Shown: positions 43,524 through 52,380 of the stretch, one piece after another
Position numbering within the stretch: the stretch's first letter is position 1
Layout of the letters: every line of letters begins with the position of its first letter
Assembly (NCBI GenBank): GCA_021323855.1
Contig: JAJPKE010000027.1
Coordinates: forward strand, 1-64,000
Direction of reading: 5' to 3'
Source: Chloroflexota bacterium
Lineage (GTDB): Bacteria; Chloroflexota; Ktedonobacteria; Ktedonobacterales; JADMIN01
Length of the DNA: 64,000 bases
Notes under the pieces: generated by a model
Told to the model about the DNA's origin: nothing
Databases searched by the model: none
The model's input: the letters and a program-made list of their open reading frames with translations, nothing else
Position numbers and translations under genes: made by a program

Positions 43524-44801
43524 ATGAAGAGAAGATACGTTCCAGGATTGGACAGCACGGAACAGAAGCAGATCGGATACAGACGAGTGATACCACCATA
43601 CGTTCATATTCCCACGACGACGCGCCTACGCGAAATTTTGACGCAGGCAGAGACGCTGGCGAAACGCTTCCGCGACCGCGCGAAAGCCAGCGACCGCGAC
43701 GCACGATTCCCTCATGAAAACTTTGCCGACCTCCGTGAAGCCGGGTTCCTTGCGCTCACCGTTCCCGAGGCTGACGGTGGATTCGGCGCAAACGAGTTGG
43801 AGTACGCGCAGGTGCTCGAACGCATCGCCTGGGGCGACGCCTCGACGGCGCTGGTGCTGGGCATGCACCTGAGCAATGTCGGCCAACTGGCGGAGGGCCA
43901 CCTCTGGCCGGAACATACGCCGCGCCTCTTCCGTGAAATCGTGGAGCAGGGCGCGCTGCTCAACGCTGCCCAGGCGGAGCCGGAACTGGGCAGCCCCAGT
44001 CATGGCGGCCTGCCGGCGACCACCGCACAGCCGGCAGGCGACGGTACATGGCGCATCTCCGGGCGCAAAATTTATACCACCGGCGCACCGGGCCTGCGCT
44101 ATTTTCTCTTGCTGGCAACAATTCGAGAAGAAGGGCAAACGCCCCAGCTTGGGACGTTTCTCCTGCCGAACGATGCGCCGGGAGTGCGCATCGAAAAGAC
44201 TTGGGATGCGCTGGCTCTGCGCGCCAGCGGCAGCGACGATCTGGTGATGGAGGATGTGCTGGTCGGCGCGGAGGCGCTGCTGGACAGGCGGCCCGTTGGC
44301 ACGCCGGATCCACGTGCGGCGCTCGGCCTGCCCTGGGGGTCTATTACGCTCGCCGCCGTCTATACGGGGCTGGCGTTGGCGGCGCGCGACGAAGCTGTCT
44401 ATTTCGCCGCCACCCGCGTGCCAACCGCGCTTGGCAAGCCGGTGGGCGAGCTACCGACAGTGCGGCTGCGGCTGGGCGAGATCGAGACACTGCTGCTGAC
44501 CTCGCATCGCCTGCTCTACGGCCTGGCCGCCGATTGGGTTAGTGTTGCCAAAGAACCGGAAATGCGTGCGGCGCTCCAGGCGCAGGGACCGCTGGTGAAG
44601 TCCATCACCACGAACAATGCCGTGCGTGTCACCGATCTTGCGTTGCGTGTCGTCGGCGGCGCTGGCTTACAACGCACGATGCGTCTGGAACAGCTCTTCC
44701 GCGATGCGCGCGCCGGTCTCATCAATGCGCCGCTGGATGACATCGCCTGGCAGAACGCTGGCAAAGCGGCGGTAGACCAGGCGGCACGCGAGGAAAAGTG
44801 A
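43524..44801 (+). CDS. Acyl-CoA dehydrogenase-family flavoprotein
   Basis: 425 residues; start ATG 43524 is the first plausible one, with a weak ribosome site, and a GTG a few codons in is possible. The ACAD fold is complete in outline: helical N-domain (ADLREAGFLALTVPEADGGFGANELEYAQVLERIAWGD), beta domain (AQAEPELGSPSHGG, ISGRKIYTTGAPGLRYF), and C-terminal helices. The Glu-containing catalytic motif is not obvious, as in relatives acting on nitro compounds, sulfur compounds or hydroxylating. Convergent by one base with the dipeptidase gene. Confidence 0.85.
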   Translation: MKRRYVPGLDSTEQKQIGYRRVIPPYVHIPTTTRLREILTQAETLAKRFRDRAKASDRDARFPHENFADLREAGFLALTVPEADGGFGANELEYAQVLERIAWGDASTALVLGMHLSNVGQLAEGHLWPEHTPRLFREIVEQGALLNAAQAEPELGSPSHGGLPATTAQPAGDGTWRISGRKIYTTGAPGLRYFLLLATIREEGQTPQLGTFLLPNDAPGVRIEKTWDALALRASGSDDLVMEDVLVGAEALLDRRPVGTPDPRAALGLPWGSITLAAVYTGLALAARDEAVYFAATRVPTALGKPVGELPTVRLRLGEIETLLLTSHRLLYGLAADWVSVAKEPEMRAALQAQGPLVKSITTNNAVRVTDLALRVVGGAGLQRTMRLEQLFRDARAGLINAPLDDIAWQNAGKAAVDQAAREEK

Positions 44802-44802
44802 T

Positions 44803-45873
44803 TTATGCGACAGGCAATGCACGCGCCAGCAGTCGCAGCCAGTTGCCGCCCATGATGCCCGTCACATCGTCCTCGCTGTAGCCAGCCTGGGCAAGCGCGC
44901 TGGCCAGCTTTTCCAGGTCCGCCACGGAATCGAACGCTTCAGGCGTGCTCTCGACGCCGAAGCCGCCATCGAAGTCGCTGCCAATGGCGCAGTGGCGCGC
45001 AGAGCCAGTGAGCTGGCAGATATGGTCAATGTGCCTGATGACATCTGCCAGCGTCACCGGCGAGTTGTTCACGTTCCCATCCTTGTCTTCTTTGCCCCAG
45101 CCCGCCACCAGGAAGGAATTTGCCATGACAGTGCCGATCACACCGTCGCGTTCAGCGATGGCGCGAATCATCTCGTCGCTAAGTTGGCGGTCGGTGGGCA
45201 CCAGCGCGCGACAGTTGGAGTGGCTGGCGATGATCGTGCCGTGGAACTGCTCAATCGCCTGCCAGAAACTCTCCTCCGCCATGTGGCTCATATCCAGGGT
45301 GACGCCCAGCCGTTCCATCTCTACCAGCAGCGCCCGCCCCAGGTCAGTCAGTGGGCCAGGAGCGCCGGTGCCACCGGCATAGCGGGTGCCGCGCCAGGCG
45401 GGACCGACGATTCGTAGTCCCTGCGCATACCATGCCGGCAGATCGGATGGCTCACGCAGGGCGTCGGCGCCCTCCATCAAGATCACCATCCCCACGGGAC
45501 GGTCATCCGGCGTCCTGGCGGCGGACCAGTCCACTGTCAATTGCTGCAATTCCTGCTGATTGGTGATGAGGCGCACGCCAATATCTTGCGCTGCCAGGTC
45601 GTGATAGTAGCGCAGTTGCTCCTGTGCGTTGGCGGTCATCGTGTCGAGGGCAGCGGGCATGGTGAAGAGCGTGGCAAAGACCAGGCCGACACCGCCCAGC
45701 CGGTGTTCAGGCAGCGCCACCATTGCCAGGTCCGGGCTGTCTATCAGCGCACAGCCACGCGCCGCCGCAATCTCATCTTCGCGCCTGCGAATCTTGGCGA
45801 CGGATTGGCGGATATCGCGCCCACCATGCAGCACATTCATCGCAATATCTTCGTGCGCATCCACAATTAGCAT
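44803..45873 (-). CDS. M19 membrane-type dipeptidase
   Basis: 356 residues, ATG 45873 with GGAGGG five bases upstream. Renal-dipeptidase family: DAHEDIAMNVLHGGRDI (metal-binding His/Asp), EGADAL with the bridging acid, VTLDMSHMAEESFWQA and ASHSNCRALVPTDRQLSDEMIRAIA, and SDFDGGFGVES. Di-zinc hydrolysis of dipeptides. Without a signal peptide it is cytosolic here. Longer open frames to 46104 lack support. Confidence 0.93.
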   Translation of the reverse strand: MLIVDAHEDIAMNVLHGGRDIRQSVAKIRRREDEIAAARGCALIDSPDLAMVALPEHRLGGVGLVFATLFTMPAALDTMTANAQEQLRYYHDLAAQDIGVRLITNQQELQQLTVDWSAARTPDDRPVGMVILMEGADALREPSDLPAWYAQGLRIVGPAWRGTRYAGGTGAPGPLTDLGRALLVEMERLGVTLDMSHMAEESFWQAIEQFHGTIIASHSNCRALVPTDRQLSDEMIRAIAERDGVIGTVMANSFLVAGWGKEDKDGNVNNSPVTLADVIRHIDHICQLTGSARHCAIGSDFDGGFGVESTPEAFDSVADLEKLASALAQAGYSEDDVTGIMGGNWLRLLARALPVA

Positions 45874-45997
45874 AGCAGCCCTCCAGGTAATGTGATGGAA
45901 AAGATGGACTAGATGCCTCTGTCCTTCTATGGTAGCAGATAAAAATCTCGGCCCGTGAGGTCCGTGCAGATACGGCAGTGAGGCGCGCGTATGCTGC

Positions 45998-46975
45998 TCA
46001 GAGACCGGCGAGTGGTAAACGCTGGCCAAAAACGACATAGACCAGATCAGAGTTTGCGTGCTTGCCCTGCTCAAACTCTGCGCGTAATGCCCGTAGCGCC
46101 GCATCGTAGTCTGCTGGCGAGACGATTTCCGCCTCGATGATGGCGTCGCGGAAGACGCCTTCGAGGACCCCTAGCGATTGCGTCTGCCAAAGGCGTCGCT
46201 CGCGGGTGAGCGTCAGGTCCGGAAAACTGGGTATCACACACTCGGAGACCTGCACCAGGCCGGCATTGTGGAGCAATGTTTTGAGTTGCGGTCCGAGGTC
46301 GGGGTCCACCCCGCGCTGCCGGCAGAGATCAGCCACCCAGGTATTGGTCAGGAGATAGGCGGGACCGGGATCATAGACAGCGACGCCCGGCTCCATGCAC
46401 TCCACCCATCCTCCTGGCCTGGTGACACGCACGAGTTCGCGGAGGATATCCGGCCAGCGCGCCGCTGGCAACTCATCGTACATGAAGCGAAAATGCACAT
46501 AGTCGAACATGCCGTCTGGGAACGGTACCCCTTGGAGCAGATCGGCCTCGACGAAGGAGACGTTCGCGGAGCGCACGCCCAGCGATGCCAGCATGGCGCT
46601 GGTGTTTTCGGGGAGGACGAGATCGAGGCCAATCACCCGCGCATCAGGGAACTCCGCCGCCATCTCCACTGCCCAGCGACCCGTGCCACAGCCTGCGTCC
46701 AGAATGGTCGCTGGCTGCCAGAGGGGTGCGAGGTGATTGCCACCGAGCATGCGGCGCACGAGAAAATGCTGGAAATCGAGGAATTGGTCGGTGCTGGCGT
46801 CTTTGGGGCCAATGTAGGTGGTACCTTCCACATAGCGGCGGCCACGAATCCAACGGAAGCCGCGTTTCGTCTGCTGTCCCGGCGGCACGGTCGCTGGTGG
46901 GTCGAGAGCAGCGGAAGATGCTGAACGTTGGGTATTCTGGATAGGTTCTGTCTGCCGTTTACGTCGCCACCACAT
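45998..46975 (-). CDS. SAM-dependent methyltransferase, paralogue of the 28-kb gene
   Basis: 325 residues, ATG 46975 with AAGGAG ten bases upstream. A basic, Pro/Gln-rich tail (MWWRRKRQTEPIQNTQ) of about 50 residues precedes LDFQHFLVRRMLGGNHLAP, ILDAGCGTGRWAVEMAAEFP, VIGLDLVLPE, FPDGMFDYVHFRFM and TRPGGWVECMEPG. The layout matches the gene at 28.1 kb nearly motif for motif. Substrate unknown. Confidence 0.88.
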   Translation of the reverse strand: MWWRRKRQTEPIQNTQRSASSAALDPPATVPPGQQTKRGFRWIRGRRYVEGTTYIGPKDASTDQFLDFQHFLVRRMLGGNHLAPLWQPATILDAGCGTGRWAVEMAAEFPDARVIGLDLVLPENTSAMLASLGVRSANVSFVEADLLQGVPFPDGMFDYVHFRFMYDELPAARWPDILRELVRVTRPGGWVECMEPGVAVYDPGPAYLLTNTWVADLCRQRGVDPDLGPQLKTLLHNAGLVQVSECVIPSFPDLTLTRERRLWQTQSLGVLEGVFRDAIIEAEIVSPADYDAALRALRAEFEQGKHANSDLVYVVFGQRLPLAGL

Positions 46976-47168
46976 CACACCATTGCTCCTTTGCGAGTAT
47001 ACGCACCGCTCCATTGCAGGGTAGTAGGGTATCGTGGGATGTCTTGCATACTACTGCGGCGCAGCCGGAGCGTCAAGCGAAATCACGTTGGGACAGACCA
47101 CTAGACAAGGATAACGAGTGGGGAATGCGCCGAAGCTGTCCCCACTCTGGCGACCGGCCAAATCTGCT

Positions 47169-47174
47169 ACAATA
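47169..47174 (+). promoter_or_regulatory. -10 element before the endonuclease V gene
   Basis: TACAAT 75 bp upstream of the start codon; the -35 region is weak (TCTGGC about 16 bp upstream). Confidence 0.3.
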
Positions 47175-47250
47175 AGCAATAGGCATACCATCCCCTGCGG
47201 ATTTGGAGCGAAATTCTGTTGCTTTACGGGAAAGGATTGTGAGGAACACC

Positions 47251-47907
47251 ATGCACCAATGGGATGTCACGCCGGGTGAAGCGATTGCCATCCAGCAACG
47301 CCTTCGCTCGCAGGTGCAAATGACCAATGGGATTGCGCTTGCTGAGATCAAGACGATAGCGGGCGTTGATGCGTCGTACCGTGATGAAGCGCGGGCGGCG
47401 ATTGTCGTTCTCACGTTTCCGGCGCTCGAAGTGGTCGAGGAAGTGGTGGCGGCACGCGCGAGCGCCTTCCCCTATGTCCCAGGGCTGCTCTCATTCCGCG
47501 AGGTGCCGGTGGTGCTGGATGCGCTGGAAAAGCTCACGGTGCGCCCGGATATCCTCATGTGCGATGGTCAGGGCTATGCGCACCCGCGTCGCCTGGGGCT
47601 GGCGAGCCATCTGGGTGTGTACCTGGATATGCCAAGCATCGGCTGCGCCAAGTCCCGTTTGATTGGCTCATATCATGAGCCGGGTCCAAATCCTGGTGAT
47701 CGTGCGCCGTTGATGGATCGCGGCGAAATGATTGGGATGGTATTGCGTTCCAAGAGCCGCACGAATCCGCTGTTCATTTCCAGCGGGCATCGAGTGGATC
47801 TGGCAACGGCAGTCGAACTGGTCATGCGCTGCCTGCGTGGCTATCGCCTGCCGGAGCCGACGCGCCTGGCAGATAGGCTCTCAAAAGACCCAAGCGCATA
47901 TGAATAA
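47251..47907 (+). CDS. nfi: Endonuclease V (deoxyinosine 3' endonuclease)
   Basis: 218 residues, ATG 47251 with AAAGGA and GGA upstream. Motifs AGVDASYRDEARAA with the first metal-binding Asp, PYVPGLLSFREVPVVLDAL holding the conserved Glu, CDGQGYAHPRRLGLASHLGV with the second Asp, and GCAKSRLIG. Nicks DNA one nucleotide 3' to deoxyinosine in repair of adenine deamination. Length is normal for bacterial EndoV. Confidence 0.95.
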   Translation: MHQWDVTPGEAIAIQQRLRSQVQMTNGIALAEIKTIAGVDASYRDEARAAIVVLTFPALEVVEEVVAARASAFPYVPGLLSFREVPVVLDALEKLTVRPDILMCDGQGYAHPRRLGLASHLGVYLDMPSIGCAKSRLIGSYHEPGPNPGDRAPLMDRGEMIGMVLRSKSRTNPLFISSGHRVDLATAVELVMRCLRGYRLPEPTRLADRLSKDPSAYE

Positions 47908-48025
47908 GGTTGGGTGCATAGAGAATGATCGCATCGTAGGGCAGGGCTTGCCAAAGATACAATAGCTGTGGTATGGTATTCCTCGCCAGGAGTGATCGAG
48001 ACATGATCACGCTGGCGAGCATCCT

Positions 48026-48096
48026 TCCGGGATCGTCTAGTGGTAGGACAGCTGACTCTGGATCAGTCAACCGTGGTTCGAATCCACGTCCCGGAG
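48026..48096 (+). tRNA. tRNA-Gln(CUG)
   Basis: Acceptor TCCGGGA pairs with TCCCGGA. D arm GTC/GAC, anticodon arm GCTGA-CTCTGGA-TCAGT with anticodon CTG, T arm GTGG-TTCGAAT-CCACG. Discriminator G at 48096; CCA is genome-encoded at 48097-48099. In a GatCAB organism this tRNA is first charged with Glu and amidated, which suits gatB in the window. Confidence 0.95.
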
Positions 48097-48103
48097 CCAT
48101 ACC

Positions 48104-48148
48104 AGAGGTGGGAGTTGGGCAACGCCTGACTTCCACCTCTTGTTGTTT
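48104..48148 (+). terminator. Terminator after tRNA-Gln
   Basis: AGAGGTGG (48104-48111) pairs with CCACCTCT (48133-48140), followed by TGTTGTTT. Confidence 0.75.
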
Positions 48149-48640
48149 ACCCTCTGCGCTTTTTCCCGTTAGCGAGGGAATAAGTAAGCCTATTACTAGC
48201 CATCTCATCCATACCTCACAGAGTCACCCAAGCTATGTCTCAATCTGCTTTGGAAGGCAGCATTCGTATGTATGCAATGTCTGTTCGTGCATCTTGCCTC
48301 ACAAGTGGCTCAAGATGTGCGAATAGGTGAGACGGAGGAGGCTTGCCATGCCAATGCGCCTCATTGCTCGCCCCACTTTCGACATGCTCGAAGGGCGCCA
48401 GGTCGGTATACTCGTGCATAGGGGTATCGGACATGGGACATAGGAAATATGTGCCCACAGATGTAACCCATCTCGCGCATTATGCGTGTTCAGTGATAGG
48501 GTAGTAGAAACGTCCATTGCGTTCCCATCATTTGTATTGGGCTTTGTTAGCGTTTTGTATTCAGTAGCAGGGGTATGCCGTAGCGGGTTGACTGTCATCG
48601 CCGTTGCGGTCCGGTGTGGAGTGGAGGACCTTGAGCTAGG
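48149..48640. other. 492-bp region without a recognised gene
   Basis: Nothing convincing on either strand. Short frames on the minus strand have no ribosome sites and odd composition. The right end must hold the promoter and leader of the L,D-transpeptidase gene. Confidence 0.5.
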
Positions 48641-50497
48641 ATGTTGAACTTGGAACAGAACAACGATTTCGTTGCGAGAGTGGCTCGCTCGGCGAGCCGG
48701 AGAAACCACTGGCGCACGACGCGCTCTTTCCGTACTCTCTCGGCGCTTGGTCTTGTCATCATCCTGGCGAGTGTGCTTCTCAGCGCATGTGACTCCAGCG
48801 CACACGACGTCGCCCAGCGCAACAAAGCGCTGCTCGACCGCGAGCTTCAGACGGCTCGCACAACTTATTTCGTTCCAGGCTCCCTGCTCACACCCATCCA
48901 GGCGCAGGAGAATAAGCTCGCCGCTGCCGCCACCAGCGGCACCGACGCGAGCTATCAATCCGCTGCGGCAGGCTATACGCGGCTCTACAACCAGGTACTT
49001 GCCGACGAGAAGATGGCGCCCGCCCAGGCCCAGGCGCTGGCTTCCAATGACCTCCAGCAGCTCAACACTGCCATCCAGAACGTTCAGCAGCAGGGTTTCG
49101 TGGAGATTACGCAGTATGTGCCCCGGTACCAACAGGCGCAGCAGCAATTGACCGCCGCTACCACGACCAAATCCTATTTCCAGGTAGCCCGCTTCGTCGA
49201 GGCGCAACTTGCCGCCGTCAACGACATCAAACCGGTCTATCAGCAGCTTCAGGCATTGGATACGCAGATCAGCAGCCGTGAGTCTGAGTTTGGCCTCACC
49301 AGCGCACAGCCGCAGCCTTTGCAGTGCGCGGTAGGTGATACCACCAACTACTTTACGCCCGACCCGGCGGTGACTGTGACGCCGACTGTTCAGCCTACCT
49401 TTGAGTTTCAGCAGTGGCCCACGCAGGACCTCAACCTCTTCCGCGCTGCCAGTTCAGCGCAGGACTACGAGGCGCTCATCCTGCTGATACGCGCGCAGAC
49501 GACACAGCTCCTGGCCGATACGAGCCAGCTCCTGCCCACACAAGCGGCGATGCTATTGCAAACCTTCCAGACCAACGTCCAGACGTATCAGAAGGATGGT
49601 GGCAAGGATACGCGCTATCAGCAGCAGGCAGAGCAGGACGCTCAAGCGCTCGCGGCAGCAAAAACACTCGCGGACTACACGGCGTTCGACAAGACTATCC
49701 AGCAGCAGACACAGGCGATGGCGCTGCCGCTCATCCAGGTGCAAACGCAGGCAGACCTCAAGACGCTCCAATCGCTCGTCGCCGAGGGCCAGAGCAAGAC
49801 GATCTACGATCCATACGATGGTGTCAGCTACGCAGATGACTATGAATACGCCATCCAGCAGCCCAACTCCGAATGTTCCGACTGCCAGGTCGGTATCGGC
49901 GACGCGGAGGCTCGCCTTCAATACGCGCAGACGCTCTCGGACTACCAGGCGGTTGACGAGGAGATTCAGATGCTCACCACGAATCTCCAAGCGATGTTAC
50001 AAGATATCGGCGACAAGACACCCGCTAACCAGGTCCACGAGGAAGACCTCAACCTGATGCAGCACTATGGGATTATGAGCGGCAAGGTAGTAGTCGTCTC
50101 ACTGTGGGAACAGGCGGCGCGGATGTACGACAATGGCAAGCTTGTTGCAAGCCTGTTAGTTACAACGGGTAATCCTGACCTGCCCTCACCTCCAGGCGTT
50201 CACTGCGCATGGGGCAAGGCGACAAATTACCTTGATAAGTCGCCATACCCGAAGGGCAGTCCCTTTTACTATAATCCCACGCCCATCCACTACGGCTTGC
50301 TGTATTCCGACTATGGTTTCTTCATGCACGACGCATGGTGGAGGACCGACTTTGGCGGCCACAACAACCTGCCGCATTACGATCCTATCGCGTTCAATAG
50401 CGGCTCACATGGCTGCATCAACGTGCCGTACAGCCCCTACGCGGAGCAGTGGGCATTCGATTGGCTTGACTACGGCACACCGATCATCGTGTACTGA
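48641..50497 (+). CDS. L,D-transpeptidase (YkuD) lipoprotein with long helical ectodomain
   Basis: 618 residues. A basic start, then LGLVIILASVLLSACDSS: a lipobox Cys near residue 50. Residues 60-470 are Gln/Ala-rich, mostly helical coiled-coil-like sequence with repeated QQQ stretches and a Cys pair. The C-terminal catalytic domain (470-618) has HYGIMSGKVVVVSLWEQAARMYDNGKLV, MHDAWWRTDFGG and the YkuD signature SHGCINVPYS with nucleophile Cys. It should cross-link or anchor to peptidoglycan on the outer face of the membrane. The long stalk may set reach across the wall. Confidence 0.92.
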   Translation: MLNLEQNNDFVARVARSASRRNHWRTTRSFRTLSALGLVIILASVLLSACDSSAHDVAQRNKALLDRELQTARTTYFVPGSLLTPIQAQENKLAAAATSGTDASYQSAAAGYTRLYNQVLADEKMAPAQAQALASNDLQQLNTAIQNVQQQGFVEITQYVPRYQQAQQQLTAATTTKSYFQVARFVEAQLAAVNDIKPVYQQLQALDTQISSRESEFGLTSAQPQPLQCAVGDTTNYFTPDPAVTVTPTVQPTFEFQQWPTQDLNLFRAASSAQDYEALILLIRAQTTQLLADTSQLLPTQAAMLLQTFQTNVQTYQKDGGKDTRYQQQAEQDAQALAAAKTLADYTAFDKTIQQQTQAMALPLIQVQTQADLKTLQSLVAEGQSKTIYDPYDGVSYADDYEYAIQQPNSECSDCQVGIGDAEARLQYAQTLSDYQAVDEEIQMLTTNLQAMLQDIGDKTPANQVHEEDLNLMQHYGIMSGKVVVVSLWEQAARMYDNGKLVASLLVTTGNPDLPSPPGVHCAWGKATNYLDKSPYPKGSPFYYNPTPIHYGLLYSDYGFFMHDAWWRTDFGGHNNLPHYDPIAFNSGSHGCINVPYSPYAEQWAFDWLDYGTPIIVY

Positions 50498-50556
50498 GAA
50501 TCCGTGCGAGAAGGCTACTTTTCGTATCATTCGGTGAGAGGCCTGTCAGACCTCCC

Positions 50557-52080
50557 CTACGCCGCAGTTGGTGGTCCGAACCAGGTGGTGAGCGCGTCGT
50601 GGAGACCCCGGAAGGCCGGATTTGTTTGGCCTTCCGCTCCCACGGCTCCTACCCATGCCACATAGCCGTCGGGTCGAATCAACACTGCGGTAGGAGCAGC
50701 GACCGCGCCAAGTACCGGAAGCTCCCATGCGCCAGTGTACGTTGCGGCGACTACCTGTATCCGATCCGCCCACGGACCGATGCCGAAGCCGCCAGCGTCG
50801 CCAGTCCCACTGAAGTTAAGGAGCACCGGCTGGGCATTGTGCAACAGCGTAAAGATTCGCAGCGGGCCGTTGCCAGTGACCAGATCGAGATCGGGCATGC
50901 GCCGCCCGAGCAGCGGGTGTCCCTCACTTCCTTCACCGATGCTGAGATCATAGTGAATATCCAGGCCAGACATCATCCCACCGAATCGCCTGCGCGGCTC
51001 ATCCATACTGAGGAGTTCGGCCACGGTGTCGCGCAAGGCGTCTATGCGGTCGTCTGGGCGAAGTAGTGCGGTTTGCGCCATCGTGTTATGCAGCACGCGG
51101 GCGGCGACCGGATGACGCTCAGCCTGGTAGGTATCCAGCAGCGTGTCTGGTGACGTTCCCTTCACTACCTGCGCCAGCTTCCATCCCAGATTCACCGCAT
51201 CTTGCACACCGATATTGAGGCCCTGTCCACCTGTCGGATAATGCACATGCGCAGCGTCGCCGGCCAGCAGTACCCGCCCGTTGCGGTAGACCTCCGCCTG
51301 CCGTGTCATGTCAGTGAACCGGGATATCGAGGTTGGGTTGTGTACTCCGTAGTCGGTCCCATAGACGGCAATGAGTGCCTCGCTGAGATCACGCAGCGTG
51401 GGTTCGCCGCCCGAACCGAGGTGCTGCTCAGTTACCATGACCCCCACACGCTTCCCGTCCTCCAGGCGAGAGAGCGCGTGAATACCCTTGTTATCGCGAC
51501 GAGTGCCCCATGCTGGCTCCCCGGCCATCGGGTCCTGTTCGACCTCGGCGATCAGGTTGCTGATTGACGGATCCCACCCTGGAAACGCGATACCGGCTGC
51601 TTTACGGATCAGGCTGCGACCGCCATCACAGCCGACGAGATATTGTGCCCGTAGTGACTCGCCGTTGGACAACTGGACGGCGACGCCGGTGTCGTCCTGC
51701 GTGAAACCCGTCACGTCACAACCGTAAGCGATTTGCACTCCCAGTTCTCTGACCCAATCAGCGAGTATGCGCTCAATATGGTTCTGCCGCAACGCAAGTC
51801 CATACGGGTGCCGGGTGGGAAAGTCGCTGATGTCCAAACGAATCCAGGCGAATCCGGCGACCTGCGCTACCTGCCCCTGTGAAAGAAACCGACCAGCGAT
51901 ACCGCGTTGATCGAGTACCTCAATAGTGCGTGCATGCAGACCACCCGCGCGCGAGCCGATAAGCTCCTGGCTGGCGCGCCGCTCAACAACCACAACGTCT
52001 ACGCCTGCCAACGCCAACTCGCCCGCCAGCATCAGCCCGGTTGGACCGCCGCCAGCGATCACCACCGCATGTCCAGTCAT
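50557..52080 (-). CDS. FAD-dependent monooxygenase (PheA/TfdB family)
   Basis: 507 residues. FAD-binding VIAGGGPTGLMLAGELALAG and VVERRASQELIGSRAGGL, the DG motif VGCDGGRSLIRKAAGI, and the GD motif VLLAGDAAHVHYPTGGQGLNIGVQDAVNLGWKLA. The C-terminal 130 residues form a thioredoxin-like domain typical of this family. Relatives hydroxylate phenols, polyketides and antibiotics such as rifampicin and tetracycline. Substrate unknown; no neighbouring biosynthetic cluster. Upstream 300 bp holds a hairpin but no gene. Confidence 0.93.
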   Translation of the reverse strand: MTGHAVVIAGGGPTGLMLAGELALAGVDVVVVERRASQELIGSRAGGLHARTIEVLDQRGIAGRFLSQGQVAQVAGFAWIRLDISDFPTRHPYGLALRQNHIERILADWVRELGVQIAYGCDVTGFTQDDTGVAVQLSNGESLRAQYLVGCDGGRSLIRKAAGIAFPGWDPSISNLIAEVEQDPMAGEPAWGTRRDNKGIHALSRLEDGKRVGVMVTEQHLGSGGEPTLRDLSEALIAVYGTDYGVHNPTSISRFTDMTRQAEVYRNGRVLLAGDAAHVHYPTGGQGLNIGVQDAVNLGWKLAQVVKGTSPDTLLDTYQAERHPVAARVLHNTMAQTALLRPDDRIDALRDTVAELLSMDEPRRRFGGMMSGLDIHYDLSIGEGSEGHPLLGRRMPDLDLVTGNGPLRIFTLLHNAQPVLLNFSGTGDAGGFGIGPWADRIQVVAATYTGAWELPVLGAVAAPTAVLIRPDGYVAWVGAVGAEGQTNPAFRGLHDALTTWFGPPTAA

Positions 52081-52380
52081 CGTTCCACTCCATTCACTTC
52101 ATGACGCACATGAGGCATGTTGCTTCCGACTTACATATGCCTCTGGTCTCGGCCTGCGATTATATGGCACAACCCCAGGCTTGCCGCAAGGCCACCTGTG
52201 CGCTGTACAATGAAAATGGAAGGAGTGAGTAGTCCCGCTCCTTATCGCTCGCTTCCTTGCCATTCGTTGTGGGTGGACAATCTCCCTTTTGTTTCGCAGG
52301 GTCGTGCTTTTTAGGGGAGTTGGGCTGTGCCCGGCTTCCCCTATCGTATCGTTATTTCTACACATCCAAACAGGTTGAGT
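52081..52380. other. Intergenic region with a GC-rich hairpin
   Basis: 300 bp between the FAD monooxygenase start and the TIR-FGE stop. It holds the hairpin AGGGGA...GGGC-TGT-GCCC...CCCCT (52313-52342), preceded by TTTTT on the plus strand. It is not a canonical terminator for either neighbour. Confidence 0.4.

Noticed and set aside
48299..49207. 302-codon minus-strand frame opposite the L,D-transpeptidase
   Set aside because: Antisense shadow of a gene with strong motifs; no ribosome site or recognisable domain.
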